The notes: generated by a model from the sequence alone, not told the origin. Positions 44,286 through 53,658 are shown, counted from the stretch's first letter. The stretch is DNA of 64,000 nt from UBA5951 sp009936885 (GCA_937996625.1 CALKVA010000001.1:62001-126000); one strand, 5' to 3'. Program-made: numbers and translations.

Positions 44286-44346
44286 ACTATGCGTATTAGA
44301 AAATTTTATACTTAATGTGTTACTTCATCCCAAAAATGATAGCCAC

Positions 44347-44380
44347 AAAAAACAGAAGGGCCTCTGACAAAAAGGCCCTT
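44347..44380 (-). terminator. Intrinsic terminator downstream of ctaE
   Basis: On the minus strand a perfect 7-bp stem (AAGGGCC against GGCCCTT, 44356-44380, 11-base loop) is followed by CTGTTTTTT. It lies 36 bases beyond the ctaE stop codon and would end the ctaC-ctaE transcript before surf1. Confidence 0.75.
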
Positions 44381-44415
44381 GCTATTTTTATATAGTCGTT
44401 TGTGAGCAAGTCTAA

Positions 44416-45201
44416 CTATCCGCCCCACCAATATATAGCAACAAATAAAAACAACCAGACAACATCAACAAAATGCCAATACCAAGCTGCAGCTTCAAAT
44501 CCAAAATGCCTGTCCGCTGTAAATTGACCTTTCAAGCCACGCATCAAACATACAAATAGAAATATGGTACCAACGATAACGTGAAAGCCGTGAAACCCTG
44601 TAGCCATAAAAAACACAGACGGATAAATTCCATCACTAAATCCAAAATGTGCGTGCTGGTATTCGTATGCCTGCAAGGCTGTAAACAACACCCCAAGCAT
44701 TACCGTAACAGTCAGCCCCATGATAAAGTCTTTTCGGTCATCATGCAGAAGCGCATGGTGCGCCCACGTCACGGTACAACCTGAAAGCAAAAGAATAAGC
44801 GTATTGATTAGCGGTAAATCAAATGGGTCGAATGTGTCAATACCCTCAGGTGGCCAAACTCCGCCTACGGGGAATAAAGCACGATCAAAAAATGCCCAAA
44901 AAAATGCAACAAAAAACATTATTTCAGACACGATAAACAGCAACATTCCATATCGCATGCTTATCTGCACGATAGGTGTATGATGGCCTTGATATTCAGC
45001 TTCTCTTACGATATCGCGCCACCATAAGAACATGGTTAGAATTACCAGCCCTAGACCAACTGCTAATGTCTCTAATCCATATGGCTTGTCATGCATATAC
45101 ATTGCGGCACCAATGGTAACAACAAACCCGGATGCGGCACCAACAGCAGGCCACGGACTTGGTTCTACCAGATGATACGGATGCTGCTGTGACCCACTCA
45201 T
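44416..45201 (-). CDS. ctaE: Cytochrome c oxidase subunit III
   Basis: A 261-residue, seven-helix subunit III of aa3 oxidase. It starts HPYHLVEPSPWPAVGA and contains WWRDIVREAEYQGHHT, RYGMLLFIVSEIMFF, FPVGGVWPPEGI and FMATGFHGFHVIVGTIFLFVC, ending with the typical AAWYWHFVDVVWLFLFVAIYWWG (in pieces). The proton-uptake Glu region (SEIMFF) is intact. It is the last gene of the cta operon and is followed by a terminator. Confidence 0.97.
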   Translation of the reverse strand: MSGSQQHPYHLVEPSPWPAVGAASGFVVTIGAAMYMHDKPYGLETLAVGLGLVILTMFLWWRDIVREAEYQGHHTPIVQISMRYGMLLFIVSEIMFFVAFFWAFFDRALFPVGGVWPPEGIDTFDPFDLPLINTLILLLSGCTVTWAHHALLHDDRKDFIMGLTVTVMLGVLFTALQAYEYQHAHFGFSDGIYPSVFFMATGFHGFHVIVGTIFLFVCLMRGLKGQFTADRHFGFEAAAWYWHFVDVVWLFLFVAIYWWGG

Positions 45202-45254
45202 TTTACTCTCCCTAAAAAATTCATCAATTCCCCCGAACTAATGAGATTGAACAA

Positions 45255-45830
45255 TTAACTCTGCAATGCCTTAAAAAACGTATAGGACAATACAACTTCA
45301 TCTACATCTATTGTGTTTTTATCTGATGCTATTTCAGGATCAAGATAAAATACCACAGGCATGTCTACTGACTCGCCTGGTGCTAATGGCTGTTCGGTAA
45401 AACAAAAACATTCCATTTTCATAAAATAAGGGCCAGCTTTTTCTGGTGTCACATTAAAGGTGGCTGTGCCGGTTAACATTTCTTCTGACAGGTTAGTAGC
45501 CCGAAAAACAGCTTTCACCTGCTCCCCTGGTGCTAATAATATAACCGCATCTGTGACAGGCAAGAATGACCAGTTAAGTTCTGGATTAGTATGGGCGTTG
45601 AAACGCACTTTTACATCATGACCGCTTATAATCGTCTCAGAGACTTGCTCTGCTATTTGAGTAGTGCCACCAAACCCTGTTACCCGGCAGAATAAATCAT
45701 ATAAAGGCACGGATGCATACGCTAGACCCATCATACAAAAGACCATCACACCAACAACAAGCAAGCTTTTTGCATTTCGCCGTTGCAATTCTGATTTGTG
45801 AGGCGTTAGCCGTGCGTTGGATATTGTCAT
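45255..45830 (-). CDS. ctaG: Cytochrome c oxidase assembly protein CtaG (Cox11)
   Basis: A 191-residue copper chaperone delivering Cu to CuB of subunit I. A single N-terminal membrane helix (about 24-44) leads to a periplasmic immunoglobulin-like domain. The copper-binding CFCF is in MECFCFTEQPLAPGE, and VPLYDLFCRVTGFGGTTQ is the family's membrane-proximal block with its third Cys. The start codon overlaps the stop of the upstream small ORF (ATGA). Confidence 0.96.
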   Translation of the reverse strand: MTISNARLTPHKSELQRRNAKSLLVVGVMVFCMMGLAYASVPLYDLFCRVTGFGGTTQIAEQVSETIISGHDVKVRFNAHTNPELNWSFLPVTDAVILLAPGEQVKAVFRATNLSEEMLTGTATFNVTPEKAGPYFMKMECFCFTEQPLAPGESVDMPVVFYLDPEIASDKNTIDVDEVVLSYTFFKALQS

Positions 45831-45967
45831 GAATTCAACCCTATCCGAACTACTGTTATTAAAAAGAACAGAAGTACAAGTCCAAATATAAGGCCCAGAA
45901 CTGCATAATTCTGCCGCTTTCGTGCCTGTCTTAATTCATCAGCTGTTTTGGGTGTTGGCTTATTCAT
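45827..45967 (-). CDS. Small single-helix membrane protein between ctaB and ctaG
   Basis: A 46-residue frame from ATG at 45967 to a TGA overlapping the ctaG start by four bases. The translation has a charged N-terminus (TPKTADELRQARKRQN) and one membrane helix (YAVLGLIFGLVLLFFLITVV). AGGA precedes the ATG. A short helix-containing ORF at this place in alphaproteobacterial cta operons (sometimes called coxF) is common, so it is probably a small oxidase assembly or stability factor. Sequence identity to named families is too weak to claim more. Confidence 0.8.
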   Translation of the reverse strand: MNKPTPKTADELRQARKRQNYAVLGLIFGLVLLFFLITVVRIGLNS

Positions 45968-45973
45968 TAATAA

Positions 45974-46879
45974 TTATCCTAAAATCGCCTTATCACAAAT
46001 CAATGCTAAAAATAAAATAAACAAATACGCTATTGAATATTTAAACAAACGCATTGCGCGGCTGTCATCTGGCTGCCTGAGCAATTGAGAGGCAAGCAAC
46101 AAAAATATCGTGCCGCTAATCCCAGCAACTGAGCCATAGAGGATTTTCGACATACCAATAATATTCGGCAGAAGACTTACACCAACCATTATGATGCTAT
46201 ATATAAAAATCTGCCTTCTTGTCTCATCCCCGCCAGCTACTACCGGAAGCATCGGGATTTTTGCATTTTTATAATCCTGATTTTTAACCAAGGCCAAGGC
46301 CCAGAAATGAGGCGGAGTCCAAAAAAAGATTAAACTAAACAGAATAATGGACTCGATACTCATACTTGCAGTAACCGCTGCCCATCCAATAATAGGGGGA
46401 AGCGCTCCTGCCGCACCGCCAATCACTATATTCTGAGCTGTCGAGCGCTTAAGCCAAACTGTATAAATTAGTCCATAAAATATGATTGTAAACGCAAGCA
46501 AACCGCCAGCCAGAAAGTTTGCAGATAAACTCAAAATCAAAACAGAAATAACAGAAATAATCACGCCAAAGGCTAGCGCTTCTGATGGCTCAACCTTGCC
46601 AGCTGGAATTGGCCGAGCGCGTGTTCTGTGCATTACAGCATCAATATCTCTATCATACCATTGATTAATAGCGCCAGATGCACCAGCGCCAGCAGCAATC
46701 GCAAGCAGTGATATAACAGCAAGCACCGGGTGCAAATCACCAGGAGCGAGATACATACCCGCAAATCCAGTGAATATCACAAGGCTCATGACACGTGGTT
46801 TCATGAGTTGAAAAAAACTAGACACAGCAGATGGATTAAATACTGCTGTCTGTCTTGTTATGTTTTGAATTTTTTCCAT
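45974..46879 (-). CDS. ctaB: Protoheme IX farnesyltransferase CtaB
   Basis: A 301-residue UbiA-superfamily prenyltransferase making heme O, the precursor of heme A. The Asp-rich prenyl-diphosphate motif is NQWYDRDIDAVMHRTRARPIPAG, about nine membrane helices follow, and the second motif is FFWTPPHFWALALVKNQDYKNAKIPMLPVV (in part). It lies between ctaD and the small ORF/ctaG, the standard alphaproteobacterial order. Confidence 0.96.
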   Translation of the reverse strand: MEKIQNITRQTAVFNPSAVSSFFQLMKPRVMSLVIFTGFAGMYLAPGDLHPVLAVISLLAIAAGAGASGAINQWYDRDIDAVMHRTRARPIPAGKVEPSEALAFGVIISVISVLILSLSANFLAGGLLAFTIIFYGLIYTVWLKRSTAQNIVIGGAAGALPPIIGWAAVTASMSIESIILFSLIFFWTPPHFWALALVKNQDYKNAKIPMLPVVAGGDETRRQIFIYSIIMVGVSLLPNIIGMSKILYGSVAGISGTIFLLLASQLLRQPDDSRAMRLFKYSIAYLFILFLALICDKAILG

Positions 46880-46892
46880 TACATAAAGATAT

Positions 46893-48485
46893 CTAATTTA
46901 TTTTCGGCAATGTTTCATAGGTGTGGTAGGGCGGCGGAGAAGCCACTTGCCATTCAAGTGTTGTTGCGCCTTCGCCCCACGGATTACTCTCAGCACGGCG
47001 ACGAGAAATAAACGCCTCTGCAATCACGACAAGAAAAATAATAGCGCCCGCAGCAGATACAAATGACCCGATAGAAGCAACCATATTCCATCCTGCAAAT
47101 GCATCCGGATAATCTACATAGCGCCTCGGCATGCCCGCAAGTCCAAGGAAGTGCATGGGGAAGAAGGTTAAATTAACACCAAAGAACGTCACCCAGAAAT
47201 GTACCTTTGCAAGTCCGTCATGATAGCTATATCCAGTCATTTTAGAGAACCAATAATAGAAGCCTGCAAACAGACCAAACACAGCTCCTAATGATAGGAC
47301 GTAATGGAAATGGGCGATAACATAGTACGTATTATGCAACACCACATCAAGACCAGCATTTGATAATACAACGCCCGTTACACCGCCAACCGTGAATAAA
47401 AAGATAAATCCAACTGCCCAGAGCATTGGAACATCAAATCTAATAGAGCCGCCCCACATAGTTGCAATCCAGCTGAAAATCTTAACCCCGGTAGGCACAG
47501 CAATAACCATTGTCGCAGCGGTAAAATAGGCTCGTGTATCGACATCAAGTCCAACCGTATACATATGGTGCGCCCAAACGATAAAACCTACAAACCCAAT
47601 GGCTACCATTGCATAAGCCATTCCCAAATATCCAAAGATAGGTTTGTTTGAAAATGTGGAGATAATATGACTGACGATCCCAAACGCGGGAAGGATCATA
47701 ATATAGACCTCTGGATGGCCAAAAAACCAGAAAAGATGCAGGAATAAAATAGGATCACCGCCCCCTTCTGGAATAAAGAAGGTTGTGCCGAAGTTTCTAT
47801 CTGTAAGCAACATCGTAATAGCACCTGCTAAAACTGGTACAGCAAGAAGCAACAAAAAAGCTGTAATTAACATAGCCCATGCAAAAAGAGGCATTTTGTG
47901 CAACGTCATTCCAGGCGTTCTCATGTTAAAAATCGTTGTGATAAAATTTGCCGCGCCAAGAATAGATGATACACCCGCTAAGTGAAGCGCGAAAATCGCT
48001 AAATCCATCGACATCCCAGGTGTTCCAGCCGTAGATGATAAGGGCGGATATATTGTCCAGCCAACGCCAGCACCGCCATCAACAACAGCTGATAACAACA
48101 ACAATATAAAGGCAGGGGGGAGAAGCCAGAATGATATGTTATTCATTCGCGGAAAAGCCATATCTGGTGCGCCAATCATAATCGGTACGAACCAGTTTCC
48201 AAATCCACCAATTAATCCAGGCATAACAACAAAGAAAACCATGATAAGACCATGCGCAGTCGTAAACACATTCCACATATGCCCGTCTGACATATATTGA
48301 ATGCCTGGCTGCATTAATTCCATTCGCATAAACACAGAAAAGCCGCCACCAATAAACGCAGCTATAATCGCAAAGATGATATACATCGTTCCGATATCTT
48401 TATGGTTGGTTGAATAAAGCCATCGCCTTACAAAACCAGTTGGTGCGCCATGTTCATGTTCTGCTGTGGTTGGCTGAGCACTCAT
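46893..48485 (-). CDS. ctaD: Cytochrome c oxidase subunit I (aa3, type A1)
   Basis: The 530-residue catalytic subunit. The start at 48485 (MSAQPTTAE, GGAG upstream) is chosen over an upstream ATG at 48575 inside the ctaC end. The D-channel Asp is in GAPDMAFPRMNNISFW, the Glu/Tyr pair in WFFGHPEVYI marks a type A1 enzyme, and the K-channel Lys is in PTGVKIFSW. Heme and CuB His are in AHFHYVLS. The Mg/Mn-site segment reads LH(384)N(385)TYYVIAHFHYV: the usual Asp after His384 is Asn. MPRRYVDYPDAF keeps the propionate arginines. Confidence 0.97.
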   Translation of the reverse strand: MSAQPTTAEHEHGAPTGFVRRWLYSTNHKDIGTMYIIFAIIAAFIGGGFSVFMRMELMQPGIQYMSDGHMWNVFTTAHGLIMVFFVVMPGLIGGFGNWFVPIMIGAPDMAFPRMNNISFWLLPPAFILLLLSAVVDGGAGVGWTIYPPLSSTAGTPGMSMDLAIFALHLAGVSSILGAANFITTIFNMRTPGMTLHKMPLFAWAMLITAFLLLLAVPVLAGAITMLLTDRNFGTTFFIPEGGGDPILFLHLFWFFGHPEVYIMILPAFGIVSHIISTFSNKPIFGYLGMAYAMVAIGFVGFIVWAHHMYTVGLDVDTRAYFTAATMVIAVPTGVKIFSWIATMWGGSIRFDVPMLWAVGFIFLFTVGGVTGVVLSNAGLDVVLHNTYYVIAHFHYVLSLGAVFGLFAGFYYWFSKMTGYSYHDGLAKVHFWVTFFGVNLTFFPMHFLGLAGMPRRYVDYPDAFAGWNMVASIGSFVSAAGAIIFLVVIAEAFISRRRAESNPWGEGATTLEWQVASPPPYHTYETLPKIN

Positions 48486-48510
48486 TGTAAAAGTCTCCTT
48501 GAAATTGCCC

Positions 48511-49344
48511 TTAATTAACAGCGGCAAGTTGAATTGATAGTGGCACGTCAAGAATAGCAAATTCTTGTTTTGCATCTGCTAGCCATGCTTGATATTCCTT
48601 TTTTGCCATCGCCTTAACGACGATTGGCATGAAAGAATGATTAACACCACAGATTTGATTACATTGTCCATAATAGGTTTTTTCACCTTCAGGCACATCT
48701 ATCCATACTTCGTTTACACGTCCAATAAACGCGTAAGTCTGAACCGCTAATGAAGGAACAAAAAATGAATGCATAACATCATTCGCGGTTACCAACATTT
48801 TGATTTTTGTATTCGCTGGTACAACAAGCGGATTATCAACAGAAAGAAGTCTTGGCTGGCCAGGCTGCAATTCATCATCTTTTAGCATATAGCTATCAAA
48901 TGCGATTTGATCATCCATATATTCATAATTCCAGTACCATTGATTTCCAGTAACTTTGATAACCATTTCTGCATTCTTTGTCTCATCCATATAGTATAGA
49001 AGCCGAAAAGAAGGTACTGCAATAACAACCAAAATTAACACAGGAATAACTGTCCATAATATTTCGATTGTGGTGTTATGAGTCGTCTTGGACGGGGTTG
49101 GGTTAGCATCTCTGCGGAAGCGCCATCCAACATACACAAGAAGCGCAAGCACAAACACAGATATCAATGATATGATAATAAGCAATAGGTTATGCAAATC
49201 TGTTGCTTTTTGCGCAATAGACCCAGCTGGTTCCTGAAGTCCTATTTGCCATGGCTCAGGCTGAGCTGCTCCAGCTACAGATGCAGCAAATATGCCTAAT
49301 ATGAAAGCACCTGACGATAAATAGCGCATAAAATTCGCACTCAT
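48511..49344 (-). CDS. ctaC: Cytochrome c oxidase subunit II
   Basis: A 277-residue subunit with a signal peptide, two membrane helices (about 50-75 and 95-115) and a C-terminal CuA cupredoxin domain. CuA ligands are H192 (VMHSFFVPS), C228, C232, H236 and M239. Between the two cysteines the sequence is NQI, so residue 230, normally Glu, is Gln. The electron-entry aromatic patch QWYWNYEY is present. GGGGGA precedes the start. It is the first gene of the cta operon; the 305-base gap upstream must hold its promoter. Confidence 0.97.
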   Translation of the reverse strand: MSANFMRYLSSGAFILGIFAASVAGAAQPEPWQIGLQEPAGSIAQKATDLHNLLLIIISLISVFVLALLVYVGWRFRRDANPTPSKTTHNTTIEILWTVIPVLILVVIAVPSFRLLYYMDETKNAEMVIKVTGNQWYWNYEYMDDQIAFDSYMLKDDELQPGQPRLLSVDNPLVVPANTKIKMLVTANDVMHSFFVPSLAVQTYAFIGRVNEVWIDVPEGEKTYYGQCNQICGVNHSFMPIVVKAMAKKEYQAWLADAKQEFAILDVPLSIQLAAVN

Positions 49345-49649
49345 AATTCAATCCCCCAAGGATAGTGTCCTAACAAACGCATAAAACATAGCATTTTCAG
49401 ATTTTTAATACTTAAAATTACTCCCGAGTTCTATCTGCTTTTTTACGGATTGGGAAGAAAGGTGCGACTGCCTGTCGCGCAAATTCCTGCGTTATGACAT
49501 TCAATTGGCATTTACCAAAAATACTTTGCTGTATGAGATGCTATAGGGCTTGAAGTTAACATAGACTCCCCCCATAATTAACTCTCTGAAATAGATATTG
49601 ATTCTTACAATTTAATATATTCTGAAGCTCACCTTAAAAGGACACTCCG
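49345..49649. other. 305-base divergent intergenic region between ctaC and tldD
   Basis: I see no open reading frame with a plausible start and ribosome binding site, and no tRNA or hairpin with a U-run. It presumably holds the divergent ctaC and tldD promoters. TldD has AAGGA ten bases before its ATG. No convincing -35/-10 pair could be fixed by eye. Confidence 0.6.
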
Positions 49650-51089
49650 ATGGATCCACTTGCCCAAACAGACGCCTTATTTTTTAAAGACGGAAATTTC
49701 GAGAGAGAGCACGCACAATCGATTTTGAAAGATGCCTTACATGGCGCTGATGATGGTGATTTATTTCTAGAAATGGATTATCTGGAATTTCTTGCTTTTG
49801 ATGATGGCAGGCTGAAATCTGCAAGCTACAACCAATCCAGCGGTTTTGGTCTAAGGGCAATTCTTGGCGAAGCCGATGCCTTTGCCCATTCTGGTGACAT
49901 GTCAATGACGGCCCTTGAGCGGGCAGGCAAAACGGTACAAGCTGTTGCAAACGGCTATTCTGGTGCATTAGCTCTTTCACCCGCAAATGCTGCAAACCAG
50001 CCTTTATATTCAGATGCTAATCCACTTGATGCTACGCCTTTTGATGCCAAAGTTAAATTACTACAAGAAATAGATTCCTATGCACGTGACAAAGATAGCA
50101 GAGTAAAACAAGTATCTGCATCTATAGCTGGTTCTTGGCAAGCTGTTCAAATTTTAAGGCCTGATGGTTATCGAGCCGCCGATATTCGACCGTTAGTTAG
50201 ATTAAATGTATCTGTGATGGTTGAAGTAAATGGCCGCATGGAAACAGGATCTAGCGGGTCTGGCGGTAGGTTTATGTTTGATAAATATCTTCAAGCTGGC
50301 AACTGGCAAAGCGAAGTTGACGAGGCATTACGTCTGGCACTACTTGGCCTTGATTCTATCCCTGCGCCTGCTGGTGAAATGGAAATTGTATTAGGGCCAG
50401 GCTGGCCTGGGGTGATGTTACATGAAGCAGTTGGTCATGGTCTGGAAGGCGATTTTAATCGCAAGGGAACTTCTGTGTTTTCTGGACAGGTTGGTCAACA
50501 AGTAGCCGCTAAAGGCGTTACCGTCATTGATGATGGTACGATATTAGATAGGCGCGGCTCAATTACGATAGATGATGAAGGCACAAAATCTGCCCGCAAT
50601 GTTCTAATTGAGGACGGCATCTTAAAAGGATATTTGCAAGATCGGCAAAACGCACGATTAATGAATGTAGCGCCAACTGGAAATGGCAGACGCGAATCTT
50701 ACGCATCTCTTCCTATGCCAAGAATGACGAATACGTTCATGGAATCTGGCGAATTAGAACCAGACGAAATAGTCTCTTCTGTAAAAAATGGTCTTTATGC
50801 CGTTAATTTCGGCGGCGGGCAGGTTGATATAACCTCTGGCAAATTCGTATTTTCTGCATCAGAAGCTTATCTCGTAGAAAATGGCAAAATTACTGCACCG
50901 GTTAAGGGCGCTACTTTAATTGGCAATGGGCCAGATGCCATGTCGAAAATTTCTATGATTGGCAATGATATGGCCTTAGATGCTGGGGTTGGAACTTGTG
51001 GTAAAAACGGCCAATCTGTTCCTGTCGGTGTTGGGCAGCCTACCCTGAAGATTGGCGGTATAACAGTTGGTGGAACGCAAGCCGCATAG
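49650..51089 (+). CDS. tldD: Metalloprotease TldD
   Basis: A 479-residue member of the TldD/PmbA family. The zinc-binding HExxxH motif is H258-E259...H263 in HEAVGHGLEGDFNRKGTSVF, with the downstream Cys in GVGTCGKNGQ that completes the site. TldD with TldE (PmbA) forms a heterodimer that degrades unfolded or leader peptides and matures microcin B17 in E. coli. Its partner pmbA is 4.5 kb downstream in this window. The gene is monocistronic and converges on gshA. Confidence 0.96.
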   Translation: MDPLAQTDALFFKDGNFEREHAQSILKDALHGADDGDLFLEMDYLEFLAFDDGRLKSASYNQSSGFGLRAILGEADAFAHSGDMSMTALERAGKTVQAVANGYSGALALSPANAANQPLYSDANPLDATPFDAKVKLLQEIDSYARDKDSRVKQVSASIAGSWQAVQILRPDGYRAADIRPLVRLNVSVMVEVNGRMETGSSGSGGRFMFDKYLQAGNWQSEVDEALRLALLGLDSIPAPAGEMEIVLGPGWPGVMLHEAVGHGLEGDFNRKGTSVFSGQVGQQVAAKGVTVIDDGTILDRRGSITIDDEGTKSARNVLIEDGILKGYLQDRQNARLMNVAPTGNGRRESYASLPMPRMTNTFMESGELEPDEIVSSVKNGLYAVNFGGGQVDITSGKFVFSASEAYLVENGKITAPVKGATLIGNGPDAMSKISMIGNDMALDAGVGTCGKNGQSVPVGVGQPTLKIGGITVGGTQAA

Positions 51090-51132
51090 GGTTTTATCAC
51101 TGCAACAAGCACAATTTCTCACTTTCACACCT

Positions 51133-51158
51133 CATGAATAGAATTGCATCTATTCATG
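51133..51158. terminator. Hairpin between convergent tldD and gshA
   Basis: A perfect 10-bp inverted repeat (CATGAATAGA against TCTATTCATG) with loop ATTGCA lies in the 141-base convergent gap. Neither strand has a U-run, so it is a candidate bidirectional end only. A second, weaker hairpin (ACAGC/GCTGT, 51207-51222) is closer to gshA. Confidence 0.4.
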
Positions 51159-51230
51159 GCGTAATTGCTGGGATCATACAAAGCTTATCAGTAGATAATA
51201 TCTGCGACAGCCAAAAAGCTGTATTTGCGT

Positions 51231-52589
51231 TTAATATCTATAATAGGTATAAACCTTATTAATATCGTCGTTCCATTCGGTATGGTATAATTCACGCACA
51301 ATATCTGCTTGGGTTAAGCCGCTATCTATTATGGTTTTTAAGGGCGTTAGGAATGTTCTTTCATCCTCACCATCCTTATCCATTCTAGCTCGGTTTTTTA
51401 AACCTATCTCTGCAATTTCTATAAGTTGTTTAGCTACCTGATGTATGTTTTGAGAGCCTATTTGCCCTTTCAGACCGTCTTTTGCAGCAGATATTCTGGC
51501 ATTAACCACATCTTGATGAGAAAACTGGTTCGCAATAGCTTCTGCTTTTTGCAAGGCTTCAGAATCATATAACAATCCGACCCAAAGAGCTGGCAATGCA
51601 CAAATAATAGACCAAGGACCACCATCTGCGCCGCGCATTTCAAGATATCCTTTTAATCTGACATCTGGAAAAACAGTTGTAATATGATCTTCAAAATCTG
51701 ACATTGAAACGGTATGGCCAAAAAATTCATCTCTATATTCAGACGTCATAAACCGTCTGAATGATTTGCCTGCCACATCTAGATACTGCCCATCCCTGTA
51801 AATAAAATACATCGGAACATCTAGAACATAATCAATCCATTGCTCATATCCAAAATTAGGATCAAATACACATTTCGGAACTCCGCACCTATCTGGATCT
51901 GTATCTGTCCAAACCAGAGCACGGTTAGACTGAATATTTGTAAGGCGTCCGTCTTTTATCGGTGAATTAGCAAATAATGCCGTCACAATTGGTTGTAGTG
52001 CTAATGAAGTTTTAAACTTGCGCCTCATATCCTCTTCATCTTGATAATCCAAATTTGTTTGTATGGTGCAGGTGCGAAGCATCATATCCAAGCCAAGATT
52101 ACCGACTTTTGGCATATAATTCTTCATGATATTATATCGCCCCTTGGGCATCCAATTGATCTGTTCTCTTGATGCTGTAGGATGAAACCCTAATCCAATC
52201 ATTCCAAGTCCTAGCTTAGTGGTAACATCAAGCATTTGCCTTAGATGTTTGTTGGTTTCAACACAGCTATGATGAAGTGTTTCTACAATATTGCCAGATA
52301 ACTCAAACTGGCCCCCCGGCTCTAAGGATATTGAAGCGCCATCATTGGTCTTAAGAGCAACATATTTCCCCTGCTCCAGGATTGGTGTCATATCATAGGT
52401 GTCGCTTAGGTAATGCAATATGGCCTCAATTCCGGCCTCACCCTCATATGCAACTGGCGCAAATCCATCCAATGTGTAAATGAATTTTTCGTGCTCTGTG
52501 CCAATGCGCCATTGCTTTGGGTCTTTTTCCTTGCTCGAAAGCCAGCTCACAAGGGCATTAAATGATAGTGATATTTGCGCATCAGTCAT
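51231..52589 (-). CDS. gshA: Glutamate-cysteine ligase (plant/alphaproteobacterial GCS2 type)
   Basis: A 452-residue enzyme for the first step of glutathione synthesis. Features include KQWRIGTEHEKF near residue 25, the SLEPGGQFELSGN block, MGLGFHPTA-like GLGFHPTASREQINWMPKGRY and the C-terminal MRGADGGPWSIICALPALWVG. It is of the plant-like class, not the E. coli GshA class. The order gshA-rsmE followed by divergent ubiA is seen widely in alphaproteobacteria. It lies 66 bases after rsmE and is likely cotranscribed. Confidence 0.95.
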   Translation of the reverse strand: MTDAQISLSFNALVSWLSSKEKDPKQWRIGTEHEKFIYTLDGFAPVAYEGEAGIEAILHYLSDTYDMTPILEQGKYVALKTNDGASISLEPGGQFELSGNIVETLHHSCVETNKHLRQMLDVTTKLGLGMIGLGFHPTASREQINWMPKGRYNIMKNYMPKVGNLGLDMMLRTCTIQTNLDYQDEEDMRRKFKTSLALQPIVTALFANSPIKDGRLTNIQSNRALVWTDTDPDRCGVPKCVFDPNFGYEQWIDYVLDVPMYFIYRDGQYLDVAGKSFRRFMTSEYRDEFFGHTVSMSDFEDHITTVFPDVRLKGYLEMRGADGGPWSIICALPALWVGLLYDSEALQKAEAIANQFSHQDVVNARISAAKDGLKGQIGSQNIHQVAKQLIEIAEIGLKNRARMDKDGEDERTFLTPLKTIIDSGLTQADIVRELYHTEWNDDINKVYTYYRY

Positions 52590-52655
52590 GACCCATAATA
52601 CTTTCTCTTAGTTTTTTTCTTTATCATTTAAGTATGCCCTTTAATATTCGAGTGT

Positions 52656-53384
52656 TTAATACCAATCCCCAAAATTAGATTGGAAAATGCTTAATGCCGC
52701 CATAGCTGCGGTATCACTTCTCAGAATTCGTGGGCCCAGCGATATATTCTCACACATTGGATGTCGGTCGAGCTGTTCTCGCTCTGGGGCACTAAACCCT
52801 CCTTCTGGACCAATTAGAATAGCTGCTTTTTCGGTTAGGTTCCTATTCAATTGAAGCATGGAGCGTGCGAGCCCTGTTTCTGATTTTGTCTCATCGCAAA
52901 CCACTAACACTCTATCTTCTGGCCAATTATCTAAGACTGTTTGAAGCGGTGTAAATGCCCCGATTTCAGGTAAATCAAGACGTTCTGTCTGCTCTGCGGC
53001 CTCTATCATATTCGCGCGCAATTTATCTTCACGAATTTGCTTTACCTGACCAAATTCAGATTGCACTGGCCAGATTTTTGAAACCCCTAATTCGGTTGCC
53101 TTTTGCACCATAAAATCCATTCTTGTGCGCTTAATTGGTACAAATATTAGCCATAAATCAAATGAGTGTGTTTGCATGAGAAGTTGCTGCTTGCACCGGA
53201 CAGCAAGAGAGCGCTTGCCATTAGTTTCAATAACACCCAGAAATCCGCCATCCCTGCCATTAAACAATAAAAGCTCAGCCCCATTTTGTTTTCGTAAAAC
53301 AGAAGAGAGATAGTGGCTTTGCCCAGAATTGAGTTCTATCAAAGCATTTTCCATCAAAGCAGAACCCACAAATAATCGTGTCAT
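52656..53384 (-). CDS. rsmE: 16S rRNA (uracil-1498-N3)-methyltransferase RsmE
   Basis: A 242-residue SPOUT-class methyltransferase. The N-terminal PUA-like domain has HYLSSVLRKQNGAELLLFNG. The knotted SAM-binding domain shows KRTRMDFMVQKATELGVSKIWPVQSE (in part), EAAEQTERLDLPEI, ILIGPEGGFSAPERE and the C-terminal SLGPRILRSDTAAMAALSIF. I chose the ATG at 53384 (MTRLFVGS, AGAG upstream); an in-frame ATG eight codons upstream is possible. It precedes gshA on the minus strand. Confidence 0.95.
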   Translation of the reverse strand: MTRLFVGSALMENALIELNSGQSHYLSSVLRKQNGAELLLFNGRDGGFLGVIETNGKRSLAVRCKQQLLMQTHSFDLWLIFVPIKRTRMDFMVQKATELGVSKIWPVQSEFGQVKQIREDKLRANMIEAAEQTERLDLPEIGAFTPLQTVLDNWPEDRVLVVCDETKSETGLARSMLQLNRNLTEKAAILIGPEGGFSAPEREQLDRHPMCENISLGPRILRSDTAAMAALSIFQSNFGDWY

Positions 53385-53558
53385 ATTTACTCTAGAATCT
53401 ACGTCCATTTTAACTTAATTAACCAAAATCAAAAATGCTGAGAATTTCATCTAAGAGACCCTTTACTAAAGAGTAGTGATGGTAAGAATAGTTAGGCATA
53501 ATCAGGTATAGTTTTTTTAACTTCAAAAAGGCGATACGCAAAATTAGGTGGTAGATAT

Positions 53559-53575
53559 TGAAAATACTATTTTCA
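53559..53575. promoter_or_regulatory. Inverted repeat upstream of ubiA
   Basis: TGAAAATA and TATTTTCA flank a single C, an 8-bp perfect dyad 83 bases before the ubiA start in the divergent rsmE/ubiA gap. It is AT-rich and could be an operator; no regulator is suggested by the context. Confidence 0.3.
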
Positions 53576-53658
53576 GTTTATGTCGTATATCTGTAGTTAT
53601 ATTTATATTAAAAAGCAAAGCCAGATTTATTATTCAGAGTTACTACCAGAGTTGTTAA

